Source: Arcticibacter sp041902385 (lineage in GTDB: Bacteria > Bacteroidota > Bacteroidia > Sphingobacteriales > Sphingobacteriaceae). From it: 64,000 bases of DNA. Below the pieces are notes generated by a model. That model ran no database searches, had not been told where the DNA came from, and saw only the letters and a list, made by a program, of their open reading frames with translations. A program made the position numbers and the translations under genes. The stretch is taken from positions 4,030,001 through 4,094,000 of the forward strand of contig NZ_CP169244.1 in assembly GCF_041902385.1 (NCBI RefSeq), in the 5' to 3' direction. Shown here piece by piece: positions 26,527 through 36,045 of this stretch. Positions within the stretch are counted from its first letter, which is position 1. Each line of letters opens with the position of its first letter.

Positions 26527-26769
26527 ACACTCCTGAAGAGTGACTGAGTAGTACCGGAGAACGGAATGTATCTTCATCCCTTGCTTAGCGTTAACGTCTT
26601 GTAATAGTGTTTGGTAATGCTCTCCAATAGTCGATAAATTTCAGATGCCCCTCTTTCATATTTGAAAATATGACCTTACAATTAACTGATATAAATTTCT
26701 GAATGTTAGAACAATAAAAAAAGAGAGGAACAGGCCAAAAACAATCGATTTAAAAGACCTATTGTTTGA

Positions 26770-27800
26770 TCATGGCCAAGCAGTGCTAAAGTCGAGTTTG
26801 GCGGACTTCCAGAACTGTTCGCGAACGTTTTTTGGTGAGGTTCCGAAATGTTTTTTTACAACGCGGCTAAAATAGTTTTGATCGGGATATCCGACAATAG
26901 CACTGATCTCACCAATTGACAGTTTCGTCTCTTTTAGCAGCTTCAGCGCATTCTCGAGTTTGGTCTTCTCGATATACCCCTGTACAGTAAAGCCGGTTTC
27001 ATTCTTAAAAACCCTGGTAAGGCTCCTCCGGGCAAAAAAGAACTTCTCAGAGAGCATTTGAACGTCGCCAATTTTGAGTTCGCGGTAATTGTCGTCTATA
27101 AACTGCCTGACCATTCTGATCCTCTCCTTCTGGGCATCAGCCCTTATGAAGGACCCGGATGTAAGCTGGTCATCATACAGCTTGAGCATCCTGATCACGC
27201 GGTTAAGCAAAAGCGCTTCCATGTCTACGCCTTTTATTTTCTGCAGAGAGCAAAGATTGAGGAAGGCCTTGTAGATTCTGGCATCAATAGAGGTTTTAGC
27301 CATGTAGCCATAGGCCCTGACATCGTTAAGACATTTTTCATAGAACTTTCCGATAGCGGGAAAGTCAGCGGCTTTTCTTTGGAGCCAGTCGCCCCGCGGG
27401 GTAAGATAGCAAAACCGGTGCATCCCGGGAGCCACGCTATTGACAAAGCTCGAGCCCTGGCTTTTGAAGTTTCCATACATAATGCCCTTACTAACCCTGG
27501 CTACGCCCGCTCCATCGGCAGTAGATGCGGAAAGGTTGCCGTCGAACATCAGAAACAAAAAAAGGTCGATTCATTTACAGCATAAGCAGTGCGCAACTCT
27601 TTCGTTATATCCATTTCATACCACTCCATATAGAAAAGGTAATTGCTATAACGCTGTATCAGCAGCCGTCCTTCTTCAAAGTGTATTTCTCTGGCAGTAG
27701 CGTAGCTGACAGGAAAAGCGCAGTAATCGGGTAAATTACCGGTAACATCCCTGTCGGATAGTACCTTTGGAAACAATGTGGACTGAATAGACCGGCGCAT
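26770..27800 (-). pseudogene. AraC-type regulator, one frameshift
   Basis: A helix-turn-helix regulator of AraC type: the C-terminal third shows the two HTH units (KIGDVQMLSEKFFFARRSLTRVFKNETGFTVQGYI and SIGEISAIVGYPDQNYFSRVVKKHFGTSPKNVRE). The N-terminal two thirds are not a clear cupin. The frame breaks at an A7 run on the plus strand (27557-27563); one more base joins ESTFF to LFLMFDGNLSAS and gives about 343 residues from ATG 27800. A longer start at TTG 27890 is possible. It is downstream of, and on the same strand as, the second RND operon's small open frame, but transcribed separately as far as can be seen. Confidence 0.75.
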
Positions 27801-27903
27801 TTTAATTTTCGAACATGGCTCTCCTGCAGATGCTGCTAGTATATAAAAATCAACCGAATCTGTCAAGCTTTGACCAAAAATCGTCTGCAATGATCAGGCC
27901 ATA

Positions 27904-28041
27904 CTAAAGCAGACAAGAGATCCACAGTCGGCGTTCTTCCTCTGCTTCTGCCTCAGGAGTTCTCACTGTCGAGTTCTGCTCTGCAGCATCCCGGTCTTCG
28001 CTGAGCGAAAGACCGAGATAAAAGTCATAAAGTAATCCCAT
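27904..28041 (-). CDS. Possible 45-residue protein after the RND operon
   Basis: A short frame from ATG 28041 to TAG, beginning MGLLYDFYLGLSLSED and continuing with an acidic stretch rich in Glu and Ala, ending RRLWISCLL. It lies 36 bases after the stop of the outer-membrane channel gene, on the same strand, and would be the last gene of the RND operon. I do not recognise it. The amphipathic start and the strong acidic middle argue mildly for a real small protein. Confidence 0.35.
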   Translation of the reverse strand: MGLLYDFYLGLSLSEDRDAAEQNSTVRTPEAEAEEERRLWISCLL

Positions 28042-28077
28042 TTTGATTTATGTTTCTAGTTACCATTACTAATTATA

Positions 28078-29490
28078 TCATTGCCAGCCGCCTCCTACTG
28101 ACTTGTAAAGATCCACTACGGCCTGTAGCTCGCGCCTTTTAACATCGGCAAGCTCCAGTTCACTCTGCAAAACCGAGCTTTGGGCCGTTATGACTTCCAG
28201 GTAGGTCGCCATTCCTGTATTGAACAGGAGGCGTGCGTTCCCGATGGCCTGCTGCAGGGTAGTGACTCTTTTGTTGGCGACAGCCTCCTCCTCCCTGAGT
28301 TTGTCCAGATCGACCAGCGCGTTCTCTACGTCCCCTGCGGCCTCGAGCACGGCCTGCCGGAAGCGTAAGACAGAGCGCTCACGGTCTATTTTTGATAGTT
28401 CATACTGGGTTCTGAGCTGTCTTTTCTGCAGAATAGGCTGAACAAGGGCACCGGTGGCCGTACCGAACAGGGAGGCCGGCACAGAAAACCAGTTGCTTGA
28501 TTTAAATGAATTGAGGCCCGACTGAGCGGTGATGGTGAGAGACGGATACATGGCGGCTCTTGAGAATGCCATTTCTGCATTAGCTCTCCTCACGTCAAGC
28601 TCAAACTGCCTGACATCAGGGCGTTGCGCAAGTACTACTGCCGGTACGCCTGCGCTTAGGTTCTCTGGTACCACAGCATGCTCAAGGGGCGTTATGGTCA
28701 CTTTCCCGGCTGGCAGGCGGCCTGTTAAAATAAAGAGCGCGTTTTCCTGCACCGTGATGCTCCGCTCGAATGAAGGAATGAGCTTAGCCGCTGAAAGGCG
28801 CTGGGCTTCGGCCTGCTCGACCGCAAGAAGGGTGACCTGGCCCGACTGGTACTGCAGCCTCACGATGGCAGCGGTACTGTCGCTTAATGCAAGATTGGTG
28901 CGTGCTATTCGCAGTTGCTTTTCGAGCATCAGCAGGTTGTAATATGCCTGTGCCACGTTGCTGACTAACTGCGTGTGGACCCACTTTCTCGCTTCCTCGC
29001 TTTGCAGATAAGAAGCAAGGGCTGCCCCTTTCCGGCTGCTGACCTTGCCCCATATGTCTGCCTCCCAGCGAAGGTTTAAGGAAGCGTTATAGTCTTCCAC
29101 ATGCTTACTTCCCAGGAACTGACTGGCGCTCAATCCGTTCAGGCTGTTATCGGACGGACTGTTAGTGGTAGCAGACACCTGAGCAGAAAGTTCAGGGAGA
29201 TATCCCTGCCGGGCCTGGGTCAGCACAGCACGTGCTGCTTCCAGGTTCTTCAGGGCAATCTGCAGGTCGTTGTTTCTGATCACCGCCGTATCGATGAGTC
29301 GGCGGAGATTATCGTCGGCAAAAAAGCGGTTGTAAGGAATTACAGAGATACCGGTACTGTCAGCATTAGTTGAATGACTGAAAGAACGGGGCAGGTCAAC
29401 TGCTGCCTGACTGGCGCTTTTATTTGTCTTGCAACTTGCTAAAGTCAGAATGAAAATGATCGCAAGTAATCCTTTTATAACTATTTTCAT
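28078..29490 (-). CDS. RND outer-membrane factor lipoprotein (NodT/OprM type)
   Basis: Outer-membrane channel of the second tripartite pump. The 470-residue precursor has a lipoprotein signal with lipobox LTLASC-K, then two OEP repeats with long coiled-coil helices (RNNDLQIALKNLEAARAVLTQARQGYLPELSAQ and LVSNVAQAYYNLLMLEKQLRIA), ending in the family's VDLYKSVGGGWQ. ATG 29490 is chosen because it directly precedes the signal. It follows the permease gene after 45 bases. It resembles the domain fused to the first pump's permease, but here stays a separate protein. Confidence 0.93.
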   Translation of the reverse strand: MKIVIKGLLAIIFILTLASCKTNKSASQAAVDLPRSFSHSTNADSTGISVIPYNRFFADDNLRRLIDTAVIRNNDLQIALKNLEAARAVLTQARQGYLPELSAQVSATTNSPSDNSLNGLSASQFLGSKHVEDYNASLNLRWEADIWGKVSSRKGAALASYLQSEEARKWVHTQLVSNVAQAYYNLLMLEKQLRIARTNLALSDSTAAIVRLQYQSGQVTLLAVEQAEAQRLSAAKLIPSFERSITVQENALFILTGRLPAGKVTITPLEHAVVPENLSAGVPAVVLAQRPDVRQFELDVRRANAEMAFSRAAMYPSLTITAQSGLNSFKSSNWFSVPASLFGTATGALVQPILQKRQLRTQYELSKIDRERSVLRFRQAVLEAAGDVENALVDLDKLREEEAVANKRVTTLQQAIGNARLLFNTGMATYLEVITAQSSVLQSELELADVKRRELQAVVDLYKSVGGGWQ

Positions 29491-29535
29491 GTGTTGTATT
29501 TTAATTGACATCTTGAACCGGAACGACGGCTGTTA

Positions 29536-32500
29536 CTAAGTGAGGGCCGGCTGTTCGATTGGCTGAGCGAGAAAATCGTCGTCGGGCGTTTGCCCTGGAT
29601 GAGCCGCTTTCGGCATGTTGTTGCCGGAGATCTTTTCCTGAAGAGCCTGAAAGACCACAAACAGTACCGGGATGATCAATAGTCCCAGGAGCACTCCCGT
29701 GAGCATCCCTCCTGCCGCGCCGATACTGATCGAATGGTTTCCCTTGGCGGACGGACCCTGGGCATACATCATCGGAATAAGGCCGACAACAAAGGCAAGT
29801 GAAGTCATCAGGATCGGCCGCAGACGCAGTTTGGCGGCCTCGAGTGCAGCGGTAACGATTCCCTGTCCGCTTCTTCGCCGCTGCGATGCAAACTCGACGA
29901 TCAGGATCGCGTTCTTGGCCAGCAGTCCGATCAGCATCACCAGGGCAACCTGCACATAGATGTTATTTTCGATGCCCGTAATGCCGATTGCGGTAAACAC
30001 TCCTATTACTCCCACCGGGATTGATAAAATGACGGCCAGTGGAAGAATGTAACTCTCATACTGTGCTGCCAGAAGGAAATATACAAAGAGTAGACAGAGC
30101 CCAAAAATGATCGCTGACTGCCCGCCGGAGCTGATCTCTTCGCGTGTCATCCCGGAGAACTCGTAGGAGTATCCTGATGGCAGGCTCTGAGCTGCTACTT
30201 CTTCCACTGCCCTGATTGCATCGCCTGAGCTAAATCCCGGCTTAGGAATGGCGTTGATGCCTATGGAATTGAAGAGGTTATAGCGGGAGGCGGTCTCAGG
30301 ACCGTACACCCTCTGCAGGCGCACGAGCGTATTAAGAGGTACCATCTCGCCCTGACGATTCTTCACAAATACTCCGTCCATTTTTGAGACGTCTGACCGG
30401 TCGCTCTTATCTGCCTGCACAACTACCCGGTAGTATTTGCCAAACCTGTTAAAGTCAGAAGCCTGGGTACTTCCGAAGTAGGCCTGCATAGTCTCAAGGA
30501 TATCCCTGGTGCTTACCCCCAGCTGCTCCGCCTTCAAGTCGTCGAGTTCAATCTCGTACTGGGGATAGTCTGCCTTGAAGCTTGTAAATGCCACAGCGAT
30601 CTCTTTTCGCTTCATTAACTCGCCTATGAAGTTATTGGATACGGAACTGAACTTGTCGAGCGCCCCGCCTGTGCGGTCCTGGAGAACCATGTCAAGACCA
30701 TCCACATTGCTGAAGCCCGGAACAGTTGGAAAGGTAAAGACAAAAAAGTCGGCTCCTTTGATTCCCGCCAGTTTGCCCCGCACTACATTCATGATTTCAT
30801 TGATGTCTTTTGCCTCTCCCCTCTCTTCATATGGCTTCAGCAGGATAAAGGCTACACCTGCAGACGGGCTGGTGGCCTGAGTGAGGATATTAAAGCCGGA
30901 GATGATATTGAGCGTCTGGTTGAAGGGAGCGTTCTGAATCAGGGTTTCAGTCTCACGGAGGACCTGATTGGTGCGTTCCAGAGAGGCACCTGCCGGCATG
31001 GACAGCGAGATGGCTATGAAGCCCTGATCTTCAGGAGGAATAAAACCTGACGGCGTTCTTTTAATCATCCACGCTGTTAGCAATACAATCACGGCAAGGC
31101 CGCCCAGACTAGCCCATTTGTAGCGTGTAAGAAAACCTAAAGCACGCACATATTTATTCGACAAGCGATTGAACGACGTATTAAAGGCAATGAAGAAACG
31201 ATCTTTAAAACCATGCTTTATATGCATATCTCCCTTACCTGCAGAGTGGTTCTCCTTTAGAAACAGGGCGCATAAAGCGGGACTCAGGGTAAGTGCGTTC
31301 ACTGCTGATATGACAATGGCTATTGCAAGGGTGAAGGCAAATTGTCTGTAGAAGAGGCCCGTAGATCCCTCCATAAAGCCAATTGGAAGAAATACTGCCG
31401 ACATGACCAGCGTGATTGATACGATAGCACCCGTGATCTCACTCATGGCCGAAACCGTAGCTGCCCGCGGCGACAAGTGCTGGTGTTCCATCTTAGCATG
31501 GACCGCCTCAACTACTACGATAGCATCATCGACCACAATCCCGATAGCGAGCACCAGAGCAAAAAGCGTAAGCAGATTCACAGAAAAGCCGAAGAGCTGC
31601 ATAAAGAAAAACGTACCAAGGATGGCAACCGGAACCGCTATAGCGGGGATCAGTGTAGAGCGAAAATCCTGCAGGAAGATAAAGACCACCAGGAACACCA
31701 GGATGAACGCTTCGATCAGCGTATGTTTCACCTGATCAATCGACTGGTCAAGTGCCACTTTTGTACTATACAACGTGAGATACTTAACACCTTTCGGAAA
31801 ATCTTTCTGGGCCTTTTCCATAAATGAGGTAATGCCTTCCTGAATTTCGTTGGCGTTAGATCCCGCCAGCTGCAGGATTCCGATATTCAATCCCGCTTTG
31901 CCGTTAATTCTGGTGTTACTGGCATAAGTATAGGACCCAAACTCAACCCGTGCAACGTCTTTTAACCGCAAAATGGACCCGTCGGCATTCGAGCGAATAA
32001 TGATATTCTCATAGTCGGACGGCTTGTTCAGCTTCCCCTTGTATTTGATCACAAATTCAAAGGCTTCCTTGCTGCTCTCGCCAAATTTTCCTGGAGCAGC
32101 TTCGAGGTTCTTATCACGGATTGCCGACATGACATCGCCTGGCGTAAGCTTGTATGCAGCCATCTGGCTTGGATTTAGCCATACGCGCATGGAGTAATCC
32201 TTGCTACCGCCAAACACCATTGCTTGTCCCACACCCGGTATCCTCTTAATCTCAGGGATTAAGTTGATCTGGGCGTAATTAGCCATGAAGGTCTGGTCGT
32301 ACACCTTCTCGTCTTCGCTGTACAGATCCAGTACCATGATCAGGCTATTCTGCTGCTTTGTCGTTGTAATTCCTGCCTGTACAACCTCAGCGGGAAGCTG
32401 ACTAGTAGCCTGAGAAACGCGATTCTGAACGTTAACAGCGGCCTGATCGGGGTCGGTTCCAAGCTTGAAGTAGACAGTGATAACGAGAGATCCGTCGTTA

Positions 32501-32748
32501 CTCGCGGTGGAGCTCATGTAGGTCATATTCTCCACTCCATTGATGGACTCCTCTATGGAAGGTGCTACAGATCTCAGAATCGTTTCGGCATTAGCCCCCG
32601 GGTAGAGAGCCGTAACCTGGACAGCCGGCGGGGCGATATCCGGAAATTGCTGCAAGGGTAATTTGGTGAGTCCCAGAATACCTACAATTACCAGCAGGAT
32701 CGATATTACTGTCGCCAGAACAGGCCTTTCTATAAATTTCCTGAACAT
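29536..32748 (-). CDS. RND efflux permease (AcrB/HAE-1 type)
   Basis: Proton-driven inner-membrane permease of 1070 residues, a normal length for the family. Landmarks are the N-terminal IERPVLATVISILL helix, LPLQQFPDIAPPAVQV, the transmembrane motif GIVVDDAIVVVEAVHAKM carrying the paired Asp residues of the proton relay, and the second-half KNAILIVEFASQRRRSG. It lies between adaptor (five bases upstream) and channel genes on one operon. Unlike the first permease it ends in an ordinary hydrophilic tail. Probable substrates are amphiphilic drugs, bile salts or dyes, from family knowledge only. Confidence 0.95.
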   Translation of the reverse strand: MFRKFIERPVLATVISILLVIVGILGLTKLPLQQFPDIAPPAVQVTALYPGANAETILRSVAPSIEESINGVENMTYMSSTASNDGSLVITVYFKLGTDPDQAAVNVQNRVSQATSQLPAEVVQAGITTTKQQNSLIMVLDLYSEDEKVYDQTFMANYAQINLIPEIKRIPGVGQAMVFGGSKDYSMRVWLNPSQMAAYKLTPGDVMSAIRDKNLEAAPGKFGESSKEAFEFVIKYKGKLNKPSDYENIIIRSNADGSILRLKDVARVEFGSYTYASNTRINGKAGLNIGILQLAGSNANEIQEGITSFMEKAQKDFPKGVKYLTLYSTKVALDQSIDQVKHTLIEAFILVFLVVFIFLQDFRSTLIPAIAVPVAILGTFFFMQLFGFSVNLLTLFALVLAIGIVVDDAIVVVEAVHAKMEHQHLSPRAATVSAMSEITGAIVSITLVMSAVFLPIGFMEGSTGLFYRQFAFTLAIAIVISAVNALTLSPALCALFLKENHSAGKGDMHIKHGFKDRFFIAFNTSFNRLSNKYVRALGFLTRYKWASLGGLAVIVLLTAWMIKRTPSGFIPPEDQGFIAISLSMPAGASLERTNQVLRETETLIQNAPFNQTLNIISGFNILTQATSPSAGVAFILLKPYEERGEAKDINEIMNVVRGKLAGIKGADFFVFTFPTVPGFSNVDGLDMVLQDRTGGALDKFSSVSNNFIGELMKRKEIAVAFTSFKADYPQYEIELDDLKAEQLGVSTRDILETMQAYFGSTQASDFNRFGKYYRVVVQADKSDRSDVSKMDGVFVKNRQGEMVPLNTLVRLQRVYGPETASRYNLFNSIGINAIPKPGFSSGDAIRAVEEVAAQSLPSGYSYEFSGMTREEISSGGQSAIIFGLCLLFVYFLLAAQYESYILPLAVILSIPVGVIGVFTAIGITGIENNIYVQVALVMLIGLLAKNAILIVEFASQRRRSGQGIVTAALEAAKLRLRPILMTSLAFVVGLIPMMYAQGPSAKGNHSISIGAAGGMLTGVLLGLLIIPVLFVVFQALQEKISGNNMPKAAHPGQTPDDDFLAQPIEQPALT

Positions 32749-32753
32749 AATCT

Positions 32754-33896
32754 TTAATTTTTAATTGATGCCAATCTTTTTTCCTCTGCGGGCAGTGCTT
32801 CGGGTTTAATGACCTGGTCCTCCTGTAAGTGGTCGATGCCCTTGTACACAATCCGGTCGCCCGCCTTTATCCCATCTTTTACCAGATAGTTACCACCGTT
32901 CTTGCCTACGACTGTTATTGGCTTTTTACTTACCTTATTACTGTCGCCCACTGCAAATACAAAGATCTTATCCTGTATCTCGAGGGTGGCCGACTGCGGC
33001 ACAAGCACTACGTCCTCATGCTGCACTCCGATGCGAATACGACCGGTGTTCCCTTCCCGTAAGAGACCTTCTTTATTAGGAAAGCGGGCCCTGAGCGTAA
33101 TAGCCCCGGTATTCTTGTCAAACTGGCCATCGACCATGTCTACCCTTCCTCTGGAGGCATAGGTGGACTGATCAGAAAGGATCAGGTCGACGGGCGGAAC
33201 GTTCTTTATTTTATCACTTAGACTTGCACCCGGATACTGGCTTTTGAATTTAACGAAGTCGCTCTCACTGAGGGAGAAATAAACGTTTACCTCGTGAACA
33301 TCAGAAAGAGTGGTCAGGGGTTCGGGATCAGTGGGACTGAGCAAACTCCCCTGCTTTTTATGCAAACGGCCTACATACCCGGAGACCGGTGCCATAACGG
33401 TGGTGTATCCCAGATTAATCTGCGCAGAGGCCAGACCAGCCTTTGCCTGCTCCAGGTTGCCCTCAGCAACACGATAGGCGGCGCGGGCAGACTTTAGCTG
33501 AAACTCAGAAACGACCTTTTTTTCTACCAGAGGTACAAGCTTTTCAACTTCAAGTCTGGCGTTTTCTACTGCACCGCGGGCGGCAAGGAGACTGGCACGT
33601 GCTGCGTTCACCTGCTCGCGATAGGGCCTGTCGTTGATCCTGAATAAGGGCTGGCCTTTTTTCACAAAGGACCCTTCGTCTACCAGGACCTGCTCTAAAG
33701 TGCCGTTCACCTGCGGTCTGATCTCTACGTTGACGATTCCCTCTATAGATGCAGGATACTCCTGATGAGTTGTTTGCTCGCCCGATGTTACTTCCCATAC
33801 AGGTAGCGCGGGGACAGTCACGGCGGATTGCCCGTTTTCCTGCGACGAGCATCCGTATACAAAGAGCATGACGAAAAGTAAAAGCGGAGTTTTCAT
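32754..33896 (-). CDS. RND periplasmic adaptor lipoprotein
   Basis: Membrane fusion protein of the second pump, 380 residues. Signal peptide and lipobox FVYGC-S, the lipoyl halves (VDEGSFVKKGQPLFRIND and TTVMAPVSGYVGRLHKKQGSLL), an alpha-hairpin between them, and the C-terminal barrel. ATG 33896 precedes the signal peptide; the open frame extends further upstream but has no signal there. First structural gene of the operon; a candidate operator TTAAC-N3-GTTAG lies 17 bases before the start. Confidence 0.93.
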   Translation of the reverse strand: MKTPLLLFVMLFVYGCSSQENGQSAVTVPALPVWEVTSGEQTTHQEYPASIEGIVNVEIRPQVNGTLEQVLVDEGSFVKKGQPLFRINDRPYREQVNAARASLLAARGAVENARLEVEKLVPLVEKKVVSEFQLKSARAAYRVAEGNLEQAKAGLASAQINLGYTTVMAPVSGYVGRLHKKQGSLLSPTDPEPLTTLSDVHEVNVYFSLSESDFVKFKSQYPGASLSDKIKNVPPVDLILSDQSTYASRGRVDMVDGQFDKNTGAITLRARFPNKEGLLREGNTGRIRIGVQHEDVVLVPQSATLEIQDKIFVFAVGDSNKVSKKPITVVGKNGGNYLVKDGIKAGDRIVYKGIDHLQEDQVIKPEALPAEEKRLASIKN

Positions 33897-33912
33897 AACG
33901 TGTTTTAGTAAT

Positions 33913-33925
33913 TTAACAGTGTTAG
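33913..33925. promoter_or_regulatory. Candidate TetR operator 1
   Basis: TTAACAGTGTTAG, an imperfect palindrome (TTAAC-N3-GTTAG), just upstream of the adaptor start codon. The same motif occurs twice more around the adjacent tetR-type gene. Confidence 0.5.
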
Positions 33926-34031
33926 ATAGTAAGGAATGATGCAGGGTCGAGAAGAAGAGGCTGGGCGTAGTCATATTGTGTTATTTATGAGTTGTGATAC
34001 TTACGAGCGCACGAAGCACTATTTGAAAAAT

Positions 34032-34044
34032 TTAACGTCGTTAG
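34032..34044. promoter_or_regulatory. Candidate TetR operator 2
   Basis: TTAACGTCGTTAG, same half-sites and spacing as the copies at 33913 and 34694, in the gap between the tetR-type gene and the pump operon. Confidence 0.5.
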
Positions 34045-34079
34045 GTAGCTTACGGCCGTTATTTACGGCTTAAAAAATT

Positions 34080-34673
34080 TTAATCTTTCAGAGACCTTGT
34101 TATTGCTGTAATTGCATCTTTTAGAATCTGTCGGTTGTCCCTTTCGCAAACGCCTCCGTTCACGAGGTTGATGGACACCAGTCCGTGGATCACCGACCAG
34201 TAGGTGTAGAACTTCCGGGACACTATTTCTTCCGAGGGCTTTTCACTGTTCATGACGCTTCTTATTGAGTCGCATACCAGATCAAACACAACTACTCCCT
34301 CTTCAGACTTGTTCTGACAACAAGTGATTCCGACGCCAAACATGAGCTGATAAAGCTCTTTATGAGTAAATGCAAAGTTCCAATACCTAAGCCACATACC
34401 TTCCAGCTGCTTCTCAGGATTCGTTTCTGCCTCCTTCGCTGTGCGCATATCTCTCGCGAGCAAGAGGTGACCCTGTCGTGCCAACTCTGCAAGAATGGCC
34501 TCCTTACTCGGAAAATACTCATAGATCATGGGAGCTGTATACTCTATCTCGTCAGCAATTTTCCGCATACTTAGCGCCTGCCATCCCTCCTCTTTAACAA
34601 TACGGAGTGACGATTCAAGAATATTAATTCTGTTCTCTTCTTTCAGTCGCTGTATTCTCTCTTTGCTGCCCAT
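34080..34673 (-). CDS. TetR/AcrR-family repressor of the RND operon
   Basis: A 197-residue regulator. The N-terminal HTH is typical of TetR (RINILESSLRIVKEEGWQALSMRKIADEIEYTAPMIYEYFPSKEAILAEL) with the C-terminal ligand-binding helices after it, including two adjacent cysteines (TCCQNKSEEG). It lies directly upstream of the RND operon on the same strand, 183 bases before the adaptor gene. A palindrome TTAAC-N3-GTTAG occurs before its own start (34694) and twice in the gap to the pump genes, consistent with autoregulation and repression of the pump. ATG 34673 gives the family's start. Confidence 0.9.
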   Translation of the reverse strand: MGSKERIQRLKEENRINILESSLRIVKEEGWQALSMRKIADEIEYTAPMIYEYFPSKEAILAELARQGHLLLARDMRTAKEAETNPEKQLEGMWLRYWNFAFTHKELYQLMFGVGITCCQNKSEEGVVVFDLVCDSIRSVMNSEKPSEEIVSRKFYTYWSVIHGLVSINLVNGGVCERDNRQILKDAITAITRSLKD

Positions 34674-34693
34674 GCACTTAGTCGTTAGATCAT

Positions 34694-34706
34694 TTAACAG
34701 TGTTAG
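34694..34706. promoter_or_regulatory. Candidate TetR operator 3
   Basis: TTAACAGTGTTAG, identical to operator 1, 21 bases before the tetR-type start codon. A further half-site GTTAG lies at 34684-34688. Confidence 0.5.
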
Positions 34707-34740
34707 GCAAACATAAGCACTTTCATAGATATGCATTGTC

Positions 34741-34978
34741 TTTAAATTGTAATGAAATAAAAAGAGTGAGGGCGAAGGTCTCAGGGACCTGCTTCCTGTC
34801 AGTAAAAGCGTGATACTGACCTCTAACGCCTCTGTCTAAATCATTTTGTTTATCATAGCTGACTTATTTAAACTCAAAGTTATGTACAAAATGAAAGGCA
34901 AGGCGGGTGCAAATCCGCCATATAGGGGGTTAAAAACGACCTGTTGTTCTGGTGCTTATAGTATCGTAGTGGTGTAAA
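34741..34978. other. Gene-free stretch with small stems
   Basis: Three stems can be drawn: GGTC-TCAGG-GACC, GTCAGTA...TACTGAC (near 34800-34822) and GGCGG-GTGCAAAT-CCGCC (near 34903-34921). No gene, no T-run. It may be the leader of the tetR-type gene. Confidence 0.3.
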
Positions 34979-35293
34979 CTATAATCGCTGTATGGGAATT
35001 GCTCTGATGACGACCTCCTCCTGCTGCAACACCAGCTCGATCCTCTTTCTGAAAAGCAGCCACCACTGCCTGTCGAGCTCATCAGTCATCACTTCGTAGA
35101 CAATGATCTTATCCTTGACAGTCTTATCGTCGTTTTCTTTCCAGAGTCCGGTTGCAGGCGCACTGGAATAGGCTGTAACACCTCCGAACTTTGAAGCGAG
35201 TTCTTCGCGAAGGGGAGTAAAAAAACTGCCAGGGAAAGGTTCTTTGTCGTTGTTATACAAGGGTAATAAGATCTGAATAAGATGCATACTCAT
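34979..35293 (-). CDS. Conserved hypothetical protein, about 100 residues
   Basis: Resembles a widespread family of unknown function that begins with LIQLLLPLYDN and continues with PF-P-, a REEL-FGG-TAY-SAPA-GLW core and a C-terminal WW-L---EL---QEE-VIRA; all these are visible here. ATG 35293 is chosen for the GGAG five bases before it; ATG 35287 is also possible. No membrane or signal segment. It lies 30 bases downstream of no obvious partner, and lrgB follows on the same strand. Confidence 0.7.
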   Translation of the reverse strand: MSMHLIQILLPLYNNDKEPFPGSFFTPLREELASKFGGVTAYSSAPATGLWKENDDKTVKDKIIVYEVMTDELDRQWWLLFRKRIELVLQQEEVVIRAIPIQRL

Positions 35294-35337
35294 TTTTTCT
35301 CCGAACAAAGAAAAGATGAATATGTGTCAGAGCCTCA

Positions 35338-36045
35338 TCAGAATTTCACCCAAAAACCGAGCAACTCCAGAATGTACGGGGTTAGCACGGCGGTAAAAAT
35401 ACCGTTCACGATGAGACCCAGACTGGAGAAAGCCCCAAAGGTTGGACTGATCTCCATTGATTTAGAGGTGCCCACGGCATGAGCAGCAGTTCCCATCGAT
35501 AGGCCCTGGGAAACCGGGTTATGCACACGCATCCACTTCATCAATGCATATCCATAGATGGATCCGAATATACCAACGGTGATGACCACCGAGGCGGTTA
35601 GCGGCGGTATGCCTCCGATTGCTTTTGACACCTCTATCGCTATTGGAGTGGTAACCGACTTAGGAGCAAGGGAGAAAATTATATTTTTGGGAGCTCCCAT
35701 CCACTTTGCAATCAGTACTACACTGACAATTCCGGCAATGCAGCCTGCAATTTCAGAGGCGACGATATGAAGAGTTTGCTTCCTGATCTTTTCAAGCTGC
35801 TGGTATAACGGCACGCCTAGCGCCACAACAGCGGGCTTAAGAAAAAATTCTATAAGTTTACTGCCCTCATGATAAACCTCATACTTGATATGAAAGACTG
35901 ATAAGAATACGATGATGATCACGATCGATATCAGAATGGGATTAAGAACGATCAAACCTGTTTTCTTCTGAAGCTTTTGGGCGGCATAAAACGACAAAAA
36001 GGTAAAAGCAACAATAAATACCGGGCTCTGTAGAAACGACATCAT
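35338..36045 (-). CDS. lrgB: LrgB/CidB-family membrane protein
   Basis: A 235-residue protein with about six hydrophobic helices and the LrgB signatures FFLKPAVVALGVPLYQQ, APKSVTTPIAIEVSKAIGG and GTAAHAVGTSKS. With LrgA it forms the system linked to murein hydrolase control and, in other organisms, pyruvate or glycolate export. Its start overlaps the end of lrgA by four bases (ATGA), so the pair is translationally coupled. Confidence 0.92.
   Translation of the reverse strand: MMSFLQSPVFIVAFTFLSFYAAQKLQKKTGLIVLNPILISIVIIIVFLSVFHIKYEVYHEGSKLIEFFLKPAVVALGVPLYQQLEKIRKQTLHIVASEIAGCIAGIVSVVLIAKWMGAPKNIIFSLAPKSVTTPIAIEVSKAIGGIPPLTASVVITVGIFGSIYGYALMKWMRVHNPVSQGLSMGTAAHAVGTSKSMEISPTFGAFSSLGLIVNGIFTAVLTPYILELLGFWVKF

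Noticed and set aside
27058..27585. 175-residue plus-strand frame over the second AraC gene
   Set aside because: Antisense shadow of the AraC coding sequence, with no start context.
34903..34921. tRNA T-arm-like GGCGG-GTGCAAAT-CCGCC
   Set aside because: No acceptor, D or anticodon arms can be built around it, and the loop reads GTGCAAAT rather than TTCRANY.
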